From CAZGKW01 sp964526295 (lineage in GTDB: Bacteria > Planctomycetota > Phycisphaerae > FEN-1346): a stretch of DNA of 64,000 bases. A program made the translations under genes and the position numbers. The first letter of the stretch is position 1; the number at the start of each line of letters is the position of its first letter. Below are positions 14,458 to 22,462 of the stretch, piece after piece. The notes under the pieces were generated by a model. That model saw nothing but the letters and a program-made list of their open reading frames with translations. It had not been told where the DNA came from and did not search any database. The stretch spans positions 1-64,000 of the forward strand of contig CAZGKW010000015.1 of the NCBI GenBank assembly GCA_964526295.1, in the 5' to 3' direction.

Positions 14458-17400
14458 ACACCCGCCGTCTGACGCGGATCGTCGTGCCCCTGGCGGCGCT
14501 CGCCGCGTGCGTCCTCCTCGTCCATCACGTTCTCCGCAACTATATCGCCAGCTTCGACCCGTCCCGCCGCCACGGCGCCGAGGGCGGCGCCGCCGTGGAG
14601 GGCGGCGGCGGTTCCTTCGAGGGGAAACAGTACGGCCACCTCGTCTCCGAGAACGTCGACATCACGCGCAAGGACGAGACGGGCCGCATCACCATGCGGA
14701 TCGTGGCCGAGAAGGTCCTGCATTACCCGGACAACAGGTCCCGAATCGTCAATCCCATCATCATCTATTACAGCGAGGCGGGCGAGACGCTCGCCCTCGT
14801 CGGAGACGAGGCCGACATCTTGCGAAAGGGCAACGGCGGCCTCGAACTCGGCGACATCCGCTCCGGCACGGTCCGCGGGGACGTCGTCCTGTCGCATGAC
14901 CGGGGGACGCCCGAAAACTCGCTCGACGACTTCCTGGTCGGCCTGGACGACCTTTCCTTCGACAACCACACCGACGAGATGCGGACCGAGGGGCCCGTCA
15001 TCCTGGTCGGCGACGAGATCTCCCTGACGGCCCGGCGGATGCTCATCGTCATGGACCGCGACACCGGCCGCGTCAGCGCCATGACCTTCTACGAAGACAT
15101 CCTGGCCAGCCTGAAGGCGGGGGACCGGCTGCGGATGGGCCTGGCACGGATGCCGGGCGAGCCCGAGCCGGAAGCGGACCCTTCGAACGTTGACGCCGGT
15201 TCGCCCGAAGCGGGCACCGGCGACACCGAGGACCCTGCGCCGTCTCCCACGGCGGGGACCGGCGGGGGCGACGACGACGAAGGCCCCGTCCTGTGGCGGA
15301 TCGACGCCGCCGGCGACGTCGATGCCCGCCAGCTCGACCAGCGGCTGACGGCCCCGCGGGTCGGTCTCTACAGCGAGATGGCCCGGCCGCTGGCCGAGTC
15401 GCGAGAGGGCGCCGCCGTGCCCGCCGAGGGCAACAGCGGGGACGTCCCTGCGCCGGGCGACCGCAGCGCCGCAGGCGGCAGCGGCGCCCCCTCGGCGCCG
15501 AGCGAGCCCGGCGAGAGTGACGCGGAAACCGACTCCGGCGCCCCCCTGATGGTCATCGCCGACGGGCCGCTTATCATCACGCCCGTCGACGCCGACGAGC
15601 TGGCCCTGATGGGGCCCCGGCGGCACGAACTGGCCGCCTCGGGCGGGCGGGTGACGCTGCGAGACGGCGACCTGCGGGTCGAGGGCGACGAGGTCGTCTA
15701 CAACGTCCGCTCGGGCGAGGGCCGGATCGCCGGCGACGAGGGCGGCGTCGCCCTCCGCCAGCCGGGGCGGCTCGATCTGACGGGCGAGTCGCTCCGTTTC
15801 AGCCGGCGCGACGGAACGGCGGTCGTCTCGGGACCCGGCCGCCTGAAGGCGTCCCTCGATGCCCCCGGCCTCATGGCCGGCCCGGACGCGGGCCACGGCG
15901 GCGGATCGGAAAGACACCCGGCCGGCGGAGACCCCGGCCCCGAGGCGTTCGAGGCCTCGTGGCTGCAATCCATGAAGCTCCATTTCGGCCGGACGGACGA
16001 CCTCTCGGGCGAGGCCCTGCCCGAGGTCCTCCGGGCCGAGTTCCACGGCTCGGCCGCCGTCAAGCAGCGGGGCGGGGTGCTCAAGGGCGACGACCTGGCG
16101 ATCGACTTCCACCCCCGCCGCCCCGGCCGACGCGACGTCGCGGTCCCGCTGTGGCTGACGCTGGCCGAGGAGGCCGACCCCGAGCGGGGGCTCGTCCCGC
16201 TGGACATCCCGAAGGGGACGATCACGTCGTGGCACGTGGGGCCGGGAGCGGACGTCGAGACCGGCGACGTGCTCGCCACCATCGACGTGGGCGGCGCCAT
16301 CGAGGCGGTGGCCAGCCCGGCCGACGGGCGAGTGGCGCGGGTCCTGCGGGCCGCCGGCTCCGACGTGCTGCCCGGCGACGTCGTGGCCGTCGTCGAGACG
16401 CCCGGCCGGCAGGCCGTCCGCCGGCTTACCGCCACGAAAGACGTCTACCTGGCCGGCACCGACCCCGTGGGGACCGAAGGCGGCCCGTTGGGCCGCGTCG
16501 GCAGCATCGCCTGCCGCGACGAGCTGATCGTCGACTTCGTGACCGAGGCGAACGGCGGCTCGATCCCGAAGACGCTCGACGCCCGGGGCGCCGTCCGCGT
16601 CCGCGACGCCGAGGGCGAGGTCCGGGCCGAGCGGCTCCACACGAAGTTCGCCCGCACGGAGGAGGGCGACGTCGACGTCCTCTGGATGGAAGCCCAAGGC
16701 GACGTTCGCGTCGACCGGGGCGAGACACGCGCCGAGGGCGATTACGTCCTCCGCGACGTGCCCGGCGGCAGGCTCGTTCTGGTCGGTCGGCCGGCGACGG
16801 CCTCGCGCGGCACGGGGTCCGACCGGCGGCACATCGTCGGCCCCCAGATCGCGTTCCTGGAGGGCGAAGGCCGGGCCGAGGTTCGGGGCAAGGGCGAGCT
16901 GACCGTCCCCACGACGACGGACCTTCGTGGCCGACCCCGCGAGGCCGCCCGCCCCCTGACCGTGCACTGGTCGAAGGGGATGGCCTTCCGGGAGGAGCGG
17001 AACTTCGCCCAGTTTGCCGGCACCGTGGCGGTCCACACGGGCGGGAGCCGCCTGAACGCCGAGGACCTCTGGATCCTGTTCAAGGACGTGCCGCCCGAGC
17101 CGGCCGGGGAGACCGCAACGACTCCGGAGGATGTGCCGGACGAGGACAAGGCCGACGAGGAAGCCGCCCTGGCCGGCCTCGGCGAGCTGAACCGCCTGCT
17201 GGAGGGTAAGGCCGTCGAGCGGATCGTCACCCAGGGGCCGACCGACATCGTCGAACAGGAGACCGACCCCGACGGGGGCGTCCGGTTCCGGTTCGAGCTG
17301 ATCGGCGAGGACCTGACCTTCCTGGACGAGGACCGCAAGGCCTATACGCGCAAGGCCGGCCGCCTCTGGGTGCTGGCCCGCGACGTCCCGGCCGAGGGCG

Positions 17401-17996
17401 AACCGCCGGGGCCGCCCCTGCCGCCGCCGCAGGCCGAGCGCCTGTGGGAGCGAGACGTGCCCGACGGCTACAGCCGCATCGGCATCGGCTGGACCGACGA
17501 GATGGCCTTCGACGAACGGACCTATCGGGCTTACTTCAGCGGCGGCGTGGAGACCGACTACGTCGGGCGGGCGGTCTCGCCTGCGGGCGGGGCCGCCTCG
17601 GGCGGCGCGGCAGGCGGCGCGAGACGGAGCCGCGTCCGCGTCGAGAGCGGCGACCTCCAGGTGGCCTTCGTCGAAGCCCCCGACGAGGGGGCCGACGTCG
17701 ACCCCGCCGACCCGCAGACGCTGGCCGTCGACAAGTTCGTCGCCGACAAGGGCGTGGACCTGACGGTGGACGACCGCCAGGGATCGGCCCATCGGCTGTA
17801 TTACCAGCGGAAGCCGGAGATGCTCCGCCTCTACTCCGGCCCGGGCCGGGACGCCCGCCTGTGGCGCGAGAACGAGTCGGAGCAGGAGTTCGACCTGGTC
17901 GTCGCCCGCGAGATCACCTACTATCCCGCGACCGGACGCATCGACGTGAAAGGGCAGAAAGTGATCTCGGGGGCCACCGAGTCGGGCAGCCCGTGA
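14454..17996 (+). CDS. Giant LptC/OstA-like LPS-transport protein with internal lipoyl-like domain
   Basis: 1,180 residues from TTG 14454, supported by GGAGGT seven bases upstream. Residues about 9-27 are a membrane anchor. About 60-130 match LptC (GHLVSENVDITRKDETGRI, the HYPDN turn, YYSEAGETLALVGDEADIL). Beyond this come repeated OstA/LptA-type strands (for example ASGGRVTLRDGDLRVEGDEV, and WSKGMAFREERNFAQFAGTV). Acidic Pro/Gly/Ser-rich linkers lie at about 235-280 and 310-365. Residues about 580-650 form a lipoyl/biotinyl-like barrel (ITSWHVGPGADVETGDVLA, SPADGRVARVL, GDVVAVVE) lacking the modifiable Lys (GG replaces DK). LptC is normally about 190 residues. With the Kdo genes upstream it is likely a periplasm-spanning LPS-export component. 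Confidence 0.75.
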   Translation: MNTRRLTRIVVPLAALAACVLLVHHVLRNYIASFDPSRRHGAEGGAAVEGGGGSFEGKQYGHLVSENVDITRKDETGRITMRIVAEKVLHYPDNRSRIVNPIIIYYSEAGETLALVGDEADILRKGNGGLELGDIRSGTVRGDVVLSHDRGTPENSLDDFLVGLDDLSFDNHTDEMRTEGPVILVGDEISLTARRMLIVMDRDTGRVSAMTFYEDILASLKAGDRLRMGLARMPGEPEPEADPSNVDAGSPEAGTGDTEDPAPSPTAGTGGGDDDEGPVLWRIDAAGDVDARQLDQRLTAPRVGLYSEMARPLAESREGAAVPAEGNSGDVPAPGDRSAAGGSGAPSAPSEPGESDAETDSGAPLMVIADGPLIITPVDADELALMGPRRHELAASGGRVTLRDGDLRVEGDEVVYNVRSGEGRIAGDEGGVALRQPGRLDLTGESLRFSRRDGTAVVSGPGRLKASLDAPGLMAGPDAGHGGGSERHPAGGDPGPEAFEASWLQSMKLHFGRTDDLSGEALPEVLRAEFHGSAAVKQRGGVLKGDDLAIDFHPRRPGRRDVAVPLWLTLAEEADPERGLVPLDIPKGTITSWHVGPGADVETGDVLATIDVGGAIEAVASPADGRVARVLRAAGSDVLPGDVVAVVETPGRQAVRRLTATKDVYLAGTDPVGTEGGPLGRVGSIACRDELIVDFVTEANGGSIPKTLDARGAVRVRDAEGEVRAERLHTKFARTEEGDVDVLWMEAQGDVRVDRGETRAEGDYVLRDVPGGRLVLVGRPATASRGTGSDRRHIVGPQIAFLEGEGRAEVRGKGELTVPTTTDLRGRPREAARPLTVHWSKGMAFREERNFAQFAGTVAVHTGGSRLNAEDLWILFKDVPPEPAGETATTPEDVPDEDKADEEAALAGLGELNRLLEGKAVERIVTQGPTDIVEQETDPDGGVRFRFELIGEDLTFLDEDRKAYTRKAGRLWVLARDVPAEGEPPGPPLPPPQAERLWERDVPDGYSRIGIGWTDEMAFDERTYRAYFSGGVETDYVGRAVSPAGGAASGGAAGGARRSRVRVESGDLQVAFVEAPDEGADVDPADPQTLAVDKFVADKGVDLTVDDRQGSAHRLYYQRKPEMLRLYSGPGRDARLWRENESEQEFDLVVAREITYYPATGRIDVKGQKVISGATESGSP

Positions 17997-18044
17997 TCCC
18001 CCGCCCACCCGCGCACCCGACCATCAAGTCATCAAGGAGCCGCC

Positions 18045-18539
18045 ATGGACGCGATGGAAGCCCTTCGGACGCGCCGTTCGTGCCGCCGGTTTGAGGACCG
18101 GGAGGTCCCCGACGACCTTATCGAGCAGATCGTCGATGCAGGACGGCTGGCCGCGACGGCCCGCAACGAGCAGCCCTGGGAGTTTGTCGTGGTGACGGAC
18201 CCCGCCGTCCGGAGCGATCTCGCCGCGATGGCCGACTACGGGCGGTTCATCGCCGACGCGCCGGTGTGCATCGTGGTCCTGTCGGCCGACACGAAGTACT
18301 ACCTGGAGGACGGGTCGGCCGCAACAGAGAACCTGCTCGTGGCGGCCCACGCCCTGGGCCTGGGGGCCTGCTGGGTGGCCGGCGATAAGAAGGCGTATGC
18401 CCAGGACGTGGCGGTGCGGGTCGGGGCGCCGGCGTCGATGCGGCTGGTGTCGATGGTGGCGGTAGGCTGGCCGGGTGGGCCGCTGCCGGAGCCGTCGAAG
18501 CGGCCCCTGGACGAGGTGCTCCACCGGGAGACGTTCTGA
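18045..18539 (+). CDS. Nitroreductase family protein
   Basis: 164 residues with AAGGAG before ATG 18045. An FMN-dependent nitroreductase-fold protein: N-terminal MEALRTRRSCRRFEDREVP, the FMN-binding ARNEQPWEFVVV, and AATENLLVAAHALGLGACWV. A short member that probably works as a dimer; substrate unknown. It shares the fold with the product of 26992-27492 but the two are only distantly alike. It stands 48 bases after the LptC-like gene and is followed by a strong hairpin, so it may be the last gene of the Kdo operon. Confidence 0.85.
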   Translation: MDAMEALRTRRSCRRFEDREVPDDLIEQIVDAGRLAATARNEQPWEFVVVTDPAVRSDLAAMADYGRFIADAPVCIVVLSADTKYYLEDGSAATENLLVAAHALGLGACWVAGDKKAYAQDVAVRVGAPASMRLVSMVAVGWPGGPLPEPSKRPLDEVLHRETF

Positions 18540-18559
18540 AGATCCTCGCTGCCCTCTCT

Positions 18560-18585
18560 CGCGGCGGGTCTCTGTGCCCGCCGCG
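18560..18585. terminator. Perfect 9-bp GC hairpin after nitroreductase gene
   Basis: CGCGGCGGG (18560-18568) pairs with CCCGCCGCG (18577-18585) around TCTCTGTG. It lies 20 bases after the stop. The stem matches the hairpin at 9774-9798. No T-tract. Confidence 0.5.
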
Positions 18586-18617
18586 GCCGGTCTCCACGAG
18601 TCCCGCTCAAGGCCGCG

Positions 18618-18646
18618 TTGCCGGTCGGCCGATGCGCGCCTATAAT
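18618..18646 (+). promoter_or_regulatory. Promoter of the MEMO1-AMMECR1/DUF362/radical SAM operon
   Basis: TTGCCG (18618-18623), exactly 17 bases, TATAAT (18641-18646). Predicted transcription start near 18653, 35 bases before ATG 18688. Confidence 0.7.
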
Positions 18647-18687
18647 CGACTGATTCGGTTGCGGTTGGTCCGTGCCTTCTCCAGGAG

Positions 18688-20253
18688 ATGAATATGCATA
18701 AGCCGTGCCCGCGTGGCCGTTCTGCTGCTCTCGCCGGCTTCTGTCTCGCCGCCATTGCGTGCAGCCCGGGCCTGGCCGCCGAGGCCGGCGGAGAGGCCGT
18801 CAAGTCCTGCGACGGGGCGGGGTTCTGGTTCCCCGCCGAGCCCGAGGTCCTGACCAAGGTCTGCGACCGGTTCATGGAAGGGGCGATGGAGCTGCCCCAG
18901 CGGCCGATCGCCCTGATCGCCCCTCACGCCGGCTATCGCTACTGCGCTCACGTCCAGGCCCGGGCCTACGGGACGCTGAGAGGGCACACCTACAAGCGGG
19001 TGGTCCTGATCGGCTTCAGCCACCGGGACCTGGTGAAACGGGCGTCCGTCCTGAACGTTGATGCCTACGAGACACCGCTGGGGCGGATTCCGGTCGACGT
19101 CGAGGCCCGCGACGCCTTGCTCAAGCTCGACGCCGTCACGGAACAGCCGGAAGCCCATGGGCGGGAGCACTCGGTGGAAAACCAGCTCCCGTTCCTCCAG
19201 CGTGCCGTGAAGGACTTCCGCATGGTCGAGCTGCTGGTCGGCCACCTGACGCCTGCCGACCGGGCGGCCCTGGCCGAGGCGATCCGGTCGCTTCGGACCG
19301 AGGAAACGCTGCTCGTCGCGAGCACCGACTTCTGCCACTACGGCCCGAACTACGGCTACGTCCCCTTCAAGGAGAAGGTGCCGCAGCACCTCGCGGGCAT
19401 GAACGCCGTGGCCGTCCAGGAGGTGCTCCAGGTGGACGTGCGGGGCTGGGACAAGTTCCTGGCCGAGACGCGGAACACGATCTGCGGGCGGGAGGCCGTT
19501 GGGCTGTTGCTGAAGGTGCTGGAGCCGATCGAGGACGCCCAGGGCCTCCGCGTCGGGTTCGACATGAGCGGCCGGCTGGCCGGCGACTACACCAACTCCG
19601 TGACGTACGCGTCGATCGTTTTCTGGCGCGCCGGCGAGGGCCTGACGCCGGCCGAGCAGGGGACCCTCCTTCGCGTGGCCCGCGATGCGGTCGGCGCCTT
19701 CGTCAAGACCGGCGAGCCCCCCAAGCTCGACGCCGGGGACTATCCGCTGACGCCGGCCCTGAAGGCCCCCGGGGCGGCGTTCGTGACGCTCAACAACGGC
19801 GACCGGCTCCGGGGCTGCATCGGGCACCTGATGCCGATCCGGCCGCTGGTCGTCTCGGTGGTCGAGAACGCGTGCAGCGCCTGCCGCGATCCGCGGTTCC
19901 GCGACCAACCCATCACCCAGGAGGAGCTGGCCGAGCTGGCCATCGACATCTCGGTCCTCTCGCCGATGCGGCGGCTGACCGATCCGCAGAAGGTCCGCGT
20001 GGGCGTCGACGGGCTGGTGATCTCGCGCGGCCGGCAGCGGGGGCTGCTCCTGCCGCAGGTGCCGGTCGAGCAGCACTGGTCGCGGGAGGAGTTCCTCCAG
20101 GGGACGTGCCGCAAGGCCGGCTTGGAGGCCGACGCGTGGAAGGACGCCGAGACGGAGATCTATCGGTTCAGCGCCCAGATGTTCAGCCAGGAGGCGCCGG
20201 GGCCCGCTGCCGGCGAACCGGCCCCGTCGGAAACCGCGGAGGCCGGCACATGA
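18688..20253 (+). CDS. AmmeMemoRadiSam system fusion protein: MEMO1 domain plus AMMECR1 domain
   Basis: 521 residues. A signal-peptide-like N-terminus (about residues 8-31, hydrophobic, ending GLAAEAG) is followed by a MEMO1-like domain (about 65-310) with LIAPHAGYRYCAHVQARAYG, EHSVENQLPFLQ and STDFCHYG, the His/His/Cys surroundings of the metal site. An AMMECR1 domain follows (about 325-495), with its hallmark LRGCIG. In many bacteria these are separate proteins; here they are one. The gene overlaps the DUF362 gene (ATGA), which overlaps the radical SAM gene, so the three are one operon. The pathway chemistry is unknown. Confidence 0.9.
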   Translation: MNMHKPCPRGRSAALAGFCLAAIACSPGLAAEAGGEAVKSCDGAGFWFPAEPEVLTKVCDRFMEGAMELPQRPIALIAPHAGYRYCAHVQARAYGTLRGHTYKRVVLIGFSHRDLVKRASVLNVDAYETPLGRIPVDVEARDALLKLDAVTEQPEAHGREHSVENQLPFLQRAVKDFRMVELLVGHLTPADRAALAEAIRSLRTEETLLVASTDFCHYGPNYGYVPFKEKVPQHLAGMNAVAVQEVLQVDVRGWDKFLAETRNTICGREAVGLLLKVLEPIEDAQGLRVGFDMSGRLAGDYTNSVTYASIVFWRAGEGLTPAEQGTLLRVARDAVGAFVKTGEPPKLDAGDYPLTPALKAPGAAFVTLNNGDRLRGCIGHLMPIRPLVVSVVENACSACRDPRFRDQPITQEELAELAIDISVLSPMRRLTDPQKVRVGVDGLVISRGRQRGLLLPQVPVEQHWSREEFLQGTCRKAGLEADAWKDAETEIYRFSAQMFSQEAPGPAAGEPAPSETAEAGT

Positions 20254-21281
20254 TGGACCGGCGACGATTCCTGGCCCAGGCGGGTATCGGGGCGGCTGCG
20301 GCGGCCGGCGCCGCCATGGGCCTCTCCTGCGCCGAGGCGGGCGAGGCGCCCAAGGCCGGCCCTTCCGGCGGAAAGCGAGCCCGGGTCGTCGTCCTTCGCG
20401 ACGAGGCCTTCAAGGCGGAGAAGCCCACGCCGAAGACGGTCCGGCCGCTCCTGGATCGCGCGGTCTCCGTCCTGGATGCCGAGAAGAAGCCCGCCGACGC
20501 ATGGGCCCGCCACTTCCGGCCCACCGACCGGGTCGGCATCAAGGTGAACTGCCTCGGGCTGCCGACCAGCCCGGCGGTGGCGCTCGCGCTGGCCGAGGCG
20601 ATCCAGGCGGCCGAGGTCCCGCCCGAGAGCGTCCTCGTCTGGGACCGGTTCAACCGCGAGCTGCACGCTGCCGGCTATGAGCTCCGCGGCCGGGGCAGCG
20701 GGATCCGGTGCTTCGGCACGGACGCACTCGCGTCCCGCGGCAAGGGCGGGTACGCCGCCCGCATCGCCGTCAGCGGCGAGATCGGCAGCCTCTACAGCCG
20801 CATCGTCACCGACGAGACGACGGCCCTGGCGAGCGCCCCGGTCCTGAAGGACCACAACCTGGCGGGCCTCTCGTGCGGCATGAAGAACTTCTACGGGGCC
20901 ATTCACAATCCCAATAAATATCACGATAACGGATGCTCGCCGTTCGTCGCGGACGTCTGCGCCCATGCGTACGTCCGCGACCGGCTGAGGCTGGTCGTCT
21001 GCGATGCGACCCGGCCGCAGTACCACGGCGGGCCGCCCCGGCGGGGCCGGTGGCAGTGGCCCTACGGCGGCATCCTCGTCGGCACGGACCCCGTGGCCGT
21101 CGACGCCGTCGCGGCGGCCATCCTGGAGCGGAAGCGCCGGGTCGCCGGCATGAAGCCCCTCGCCGAGGAGGGCCGGCCCGTCCGGTACCTCGTGAGCGGG
21201 GCACAGCGCGGCCTCGGGACGGCCGACCTGAAGGCCGTCGAAGTGGTCAGCGTGGGGAAGCCATGGCTGGAGACGGGATGA
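20250..21281 (+). CDS. DUF362-domain protein with Tat signal
   Basis: 343 residues from ATG 20250, overlapping the preceding stop by 4 bases. The N-terminus MMDRRRFLAQAGIGAAAAAG is a twin-arginine signal. The body is a DUF362 domain (VGIKVNCLGLPTSPAVALALAEAIQAA, DHNLAGLSCGMKNFYGAIHNP, GTDPVAVDAVAAAILE). Some DUF362 proteins carry ferredoxin domains; none is seen here. Placement between MEMO1-AMMECR1 and the radical SAM enzyme suggests work on the same extracytoplasmic substrate or redox chain. It overlaps the next gene by 4 bases. Confidence 0.85.
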   Translation: MMDRRRFLAQAGIGAAAAAGAAMGLSCAEAGEAPKAGPSGGKRARVVVLRDEAFKAEKPTPKTVRPLLDRAVSVLDAEKKPADAWARHFRPTDRVGIKVNCLGLPTSPAVALALAEAIQAAEVPPESVLVWDRFNRELHAAGYELRGRGSGIRCFGTDALASRGKGGYAARIAVSGEIGSLYSRIVTDETTALASAPVLKDHNLAGLSCGMKNFYGAIHNPNKYHDNGCSPFVADVCAHAYVRDRLRLVVCDATRPQYHGGPPRRGRWQWPYGGILVGTDPVAVDAVAAAILERKRRVAGMKPLAEEGRPVRYLVSGAQRGLGTADLKAVEVVSVGKPWLETG

Positions 21282-22447
21282 GCGGGATGAGGGACCGATC
21301 GCGGCGCGAGTTCCTGCGGACCGTGGCGGGGGGCGCGTGCGCAGCGTGCGCGTCGGCCACGCTGGGCCCCGTCGCCGGCGGTCAGACGGTGGCCCGGCCG
21401 CAGCCGCACCTGGCGGTCCGCGACGCCATGTGGTTCGAGAAGCTCGCCGACAAGGCGGTCCGGTGCACGCTTTGTCCGCGGGAGTGCCTCGTCGCCGACG
21501 TCGAGCGAGGCTACTGCGGCGCCCGTGAGAATCGGGGCGGCGAGTACAAGACCCTCGTCTACGGCAACCTGTGCAGCATGAACGCCGACCCCATCGAGAA
21601 GAAGCCGCTGTACCATTACCTGCCGGGGACGGCCGCCCTGAGCGTCGCGACGGCGGGTTGCAACATGGAGTGCAAGTTCTGCCAGAACTGGGAGATCAGC
21701 CAGTTCCGGCCCGAGCAGGTCAACAGCGTCCTCGTCTCGCCGACCGACCTCGTGCGGATGGCCCGCGAGCGCGGCATCGCCACCATCGCGTACACGTATT
21801 CCGAACCGGTCATCTTTTACGAGTACGCCCACGACACGGCCGAGGCCGGGCGAGGGCAGGGCGTCGGCAGCGTCATCATCTCGAACGGCTACATCAACGA
21901 GCCCGCCCTGCGCCGGTTGTGCAAGCACCTCACCGGCGTCAAGATCGACCTGAAGGCGTTCACCGAGACGTTCTACCGCGACTACTGTGCGGGCGAGCTG
22001 AAGCCCGTCCTTCACACGCTCGAGGTGCTCGCCGACTTGGGCATGCATACCGAGGTGGTCGTCCTGATCATCCCGACGCTGAACGACTCGGCCTCCGAGA
22101 TTCGCGAGATGGCCAAGTGGCTCGTCAAGCACGTGGGCCCGGACGTGCCGACGCACTTCAGCCGGTTCCACCCGACGTACCGCATCCAGAACCTGCCGCA
22201 GACGCCCGTCGCGACGATGGAGCGGGCCCGCAAGGTCGCCCAGGACGCGGGCCTCAACTACGTTTACCTGGGGAACATCCCGTTCCACGAGGGCGGCCAC
22301 ACGTACTGCCCGTCGTGCGGGAAGGTGGCCATCAAGCGGGTCGGCTACCGCATCGACGCCTCGGGCCTCAAGGGCGGCGCCTGCGCATCGTGCGGCACGA
22401 AACTCCCCGGCGTCTGGTCGCAGAAGCAGGCCCTGGCGCGCTCGTAG
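21278..22447 (+). CDS. AmmeMemoRadiSam system radical SAM enzyme with Tat-like signal
   Basis: 389 residues. ATG 21278 overlaps the DUF362 stop (ATGA); an upstream ATG at 21263 lies inside that gene. The N-terminus has SRREFLRTVAGGACA, a twin-arginine type signal. It is followed by a zinc-ribbon-like CTLCPRECLVADVERGYCG and the radical SAM cluster motif GCNMECKFCQNW (CxxxCxxC). ISNGYINEPALRRL and GVKIDLKAFTETFYRDYC are typical of the PflA-like family linked to AMMECR1/MEMO1. A C-terminal CPSCGK...CASCGTK ribbon ends the protein. An export signal on a radical SAM enzyme is unusual. Confidence 0.92.
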   Translation: MSGMRDRSRREFLRTVAGGACAACASATLGPVAGGQTVARPQPHLAVRDAMWFEKLADKAVRCTLCPRECLVADVERGYCGARENRGGEYKTLVYGNLCSMNADPIEKKPLYHYLPGTAALSVATAGCNMECKFCQNWEISQFRPEQVNSVLVSPTDLVRMARERGIATIAYTYSEPVIFYEYAHDTAEAGRGQGVGSVIISNGYINEPALRRLCKHLTGVKIDLKAFTETFYRDYCAGELKPVLHTLEVLADLGMHTEVVVLIIPTLNDSASEIREMAKWLVKHVGPDVPTHFSRFHPTYRIQNLPQTPVATMERARKVAQDAGLNYVYLGNIPFHEGGHTYCPSCGKVAIKRVGYRIDASGLKGGACASCGTKLPGVWSQKQALARS

Positions 22448-22462
22448 GACACAGCGCGACAG

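Noticed and set aside
14394..18008. 1,204-codon open frame antisense to the LptC/OstA-like gene
   Set aside because: The sense strand has recognisable domains and a strong ribosome binding site. The antisense frame has no family signature and a His/Arg/Asp-heavy composition typical of complement frames in GC-rich coding DNA.
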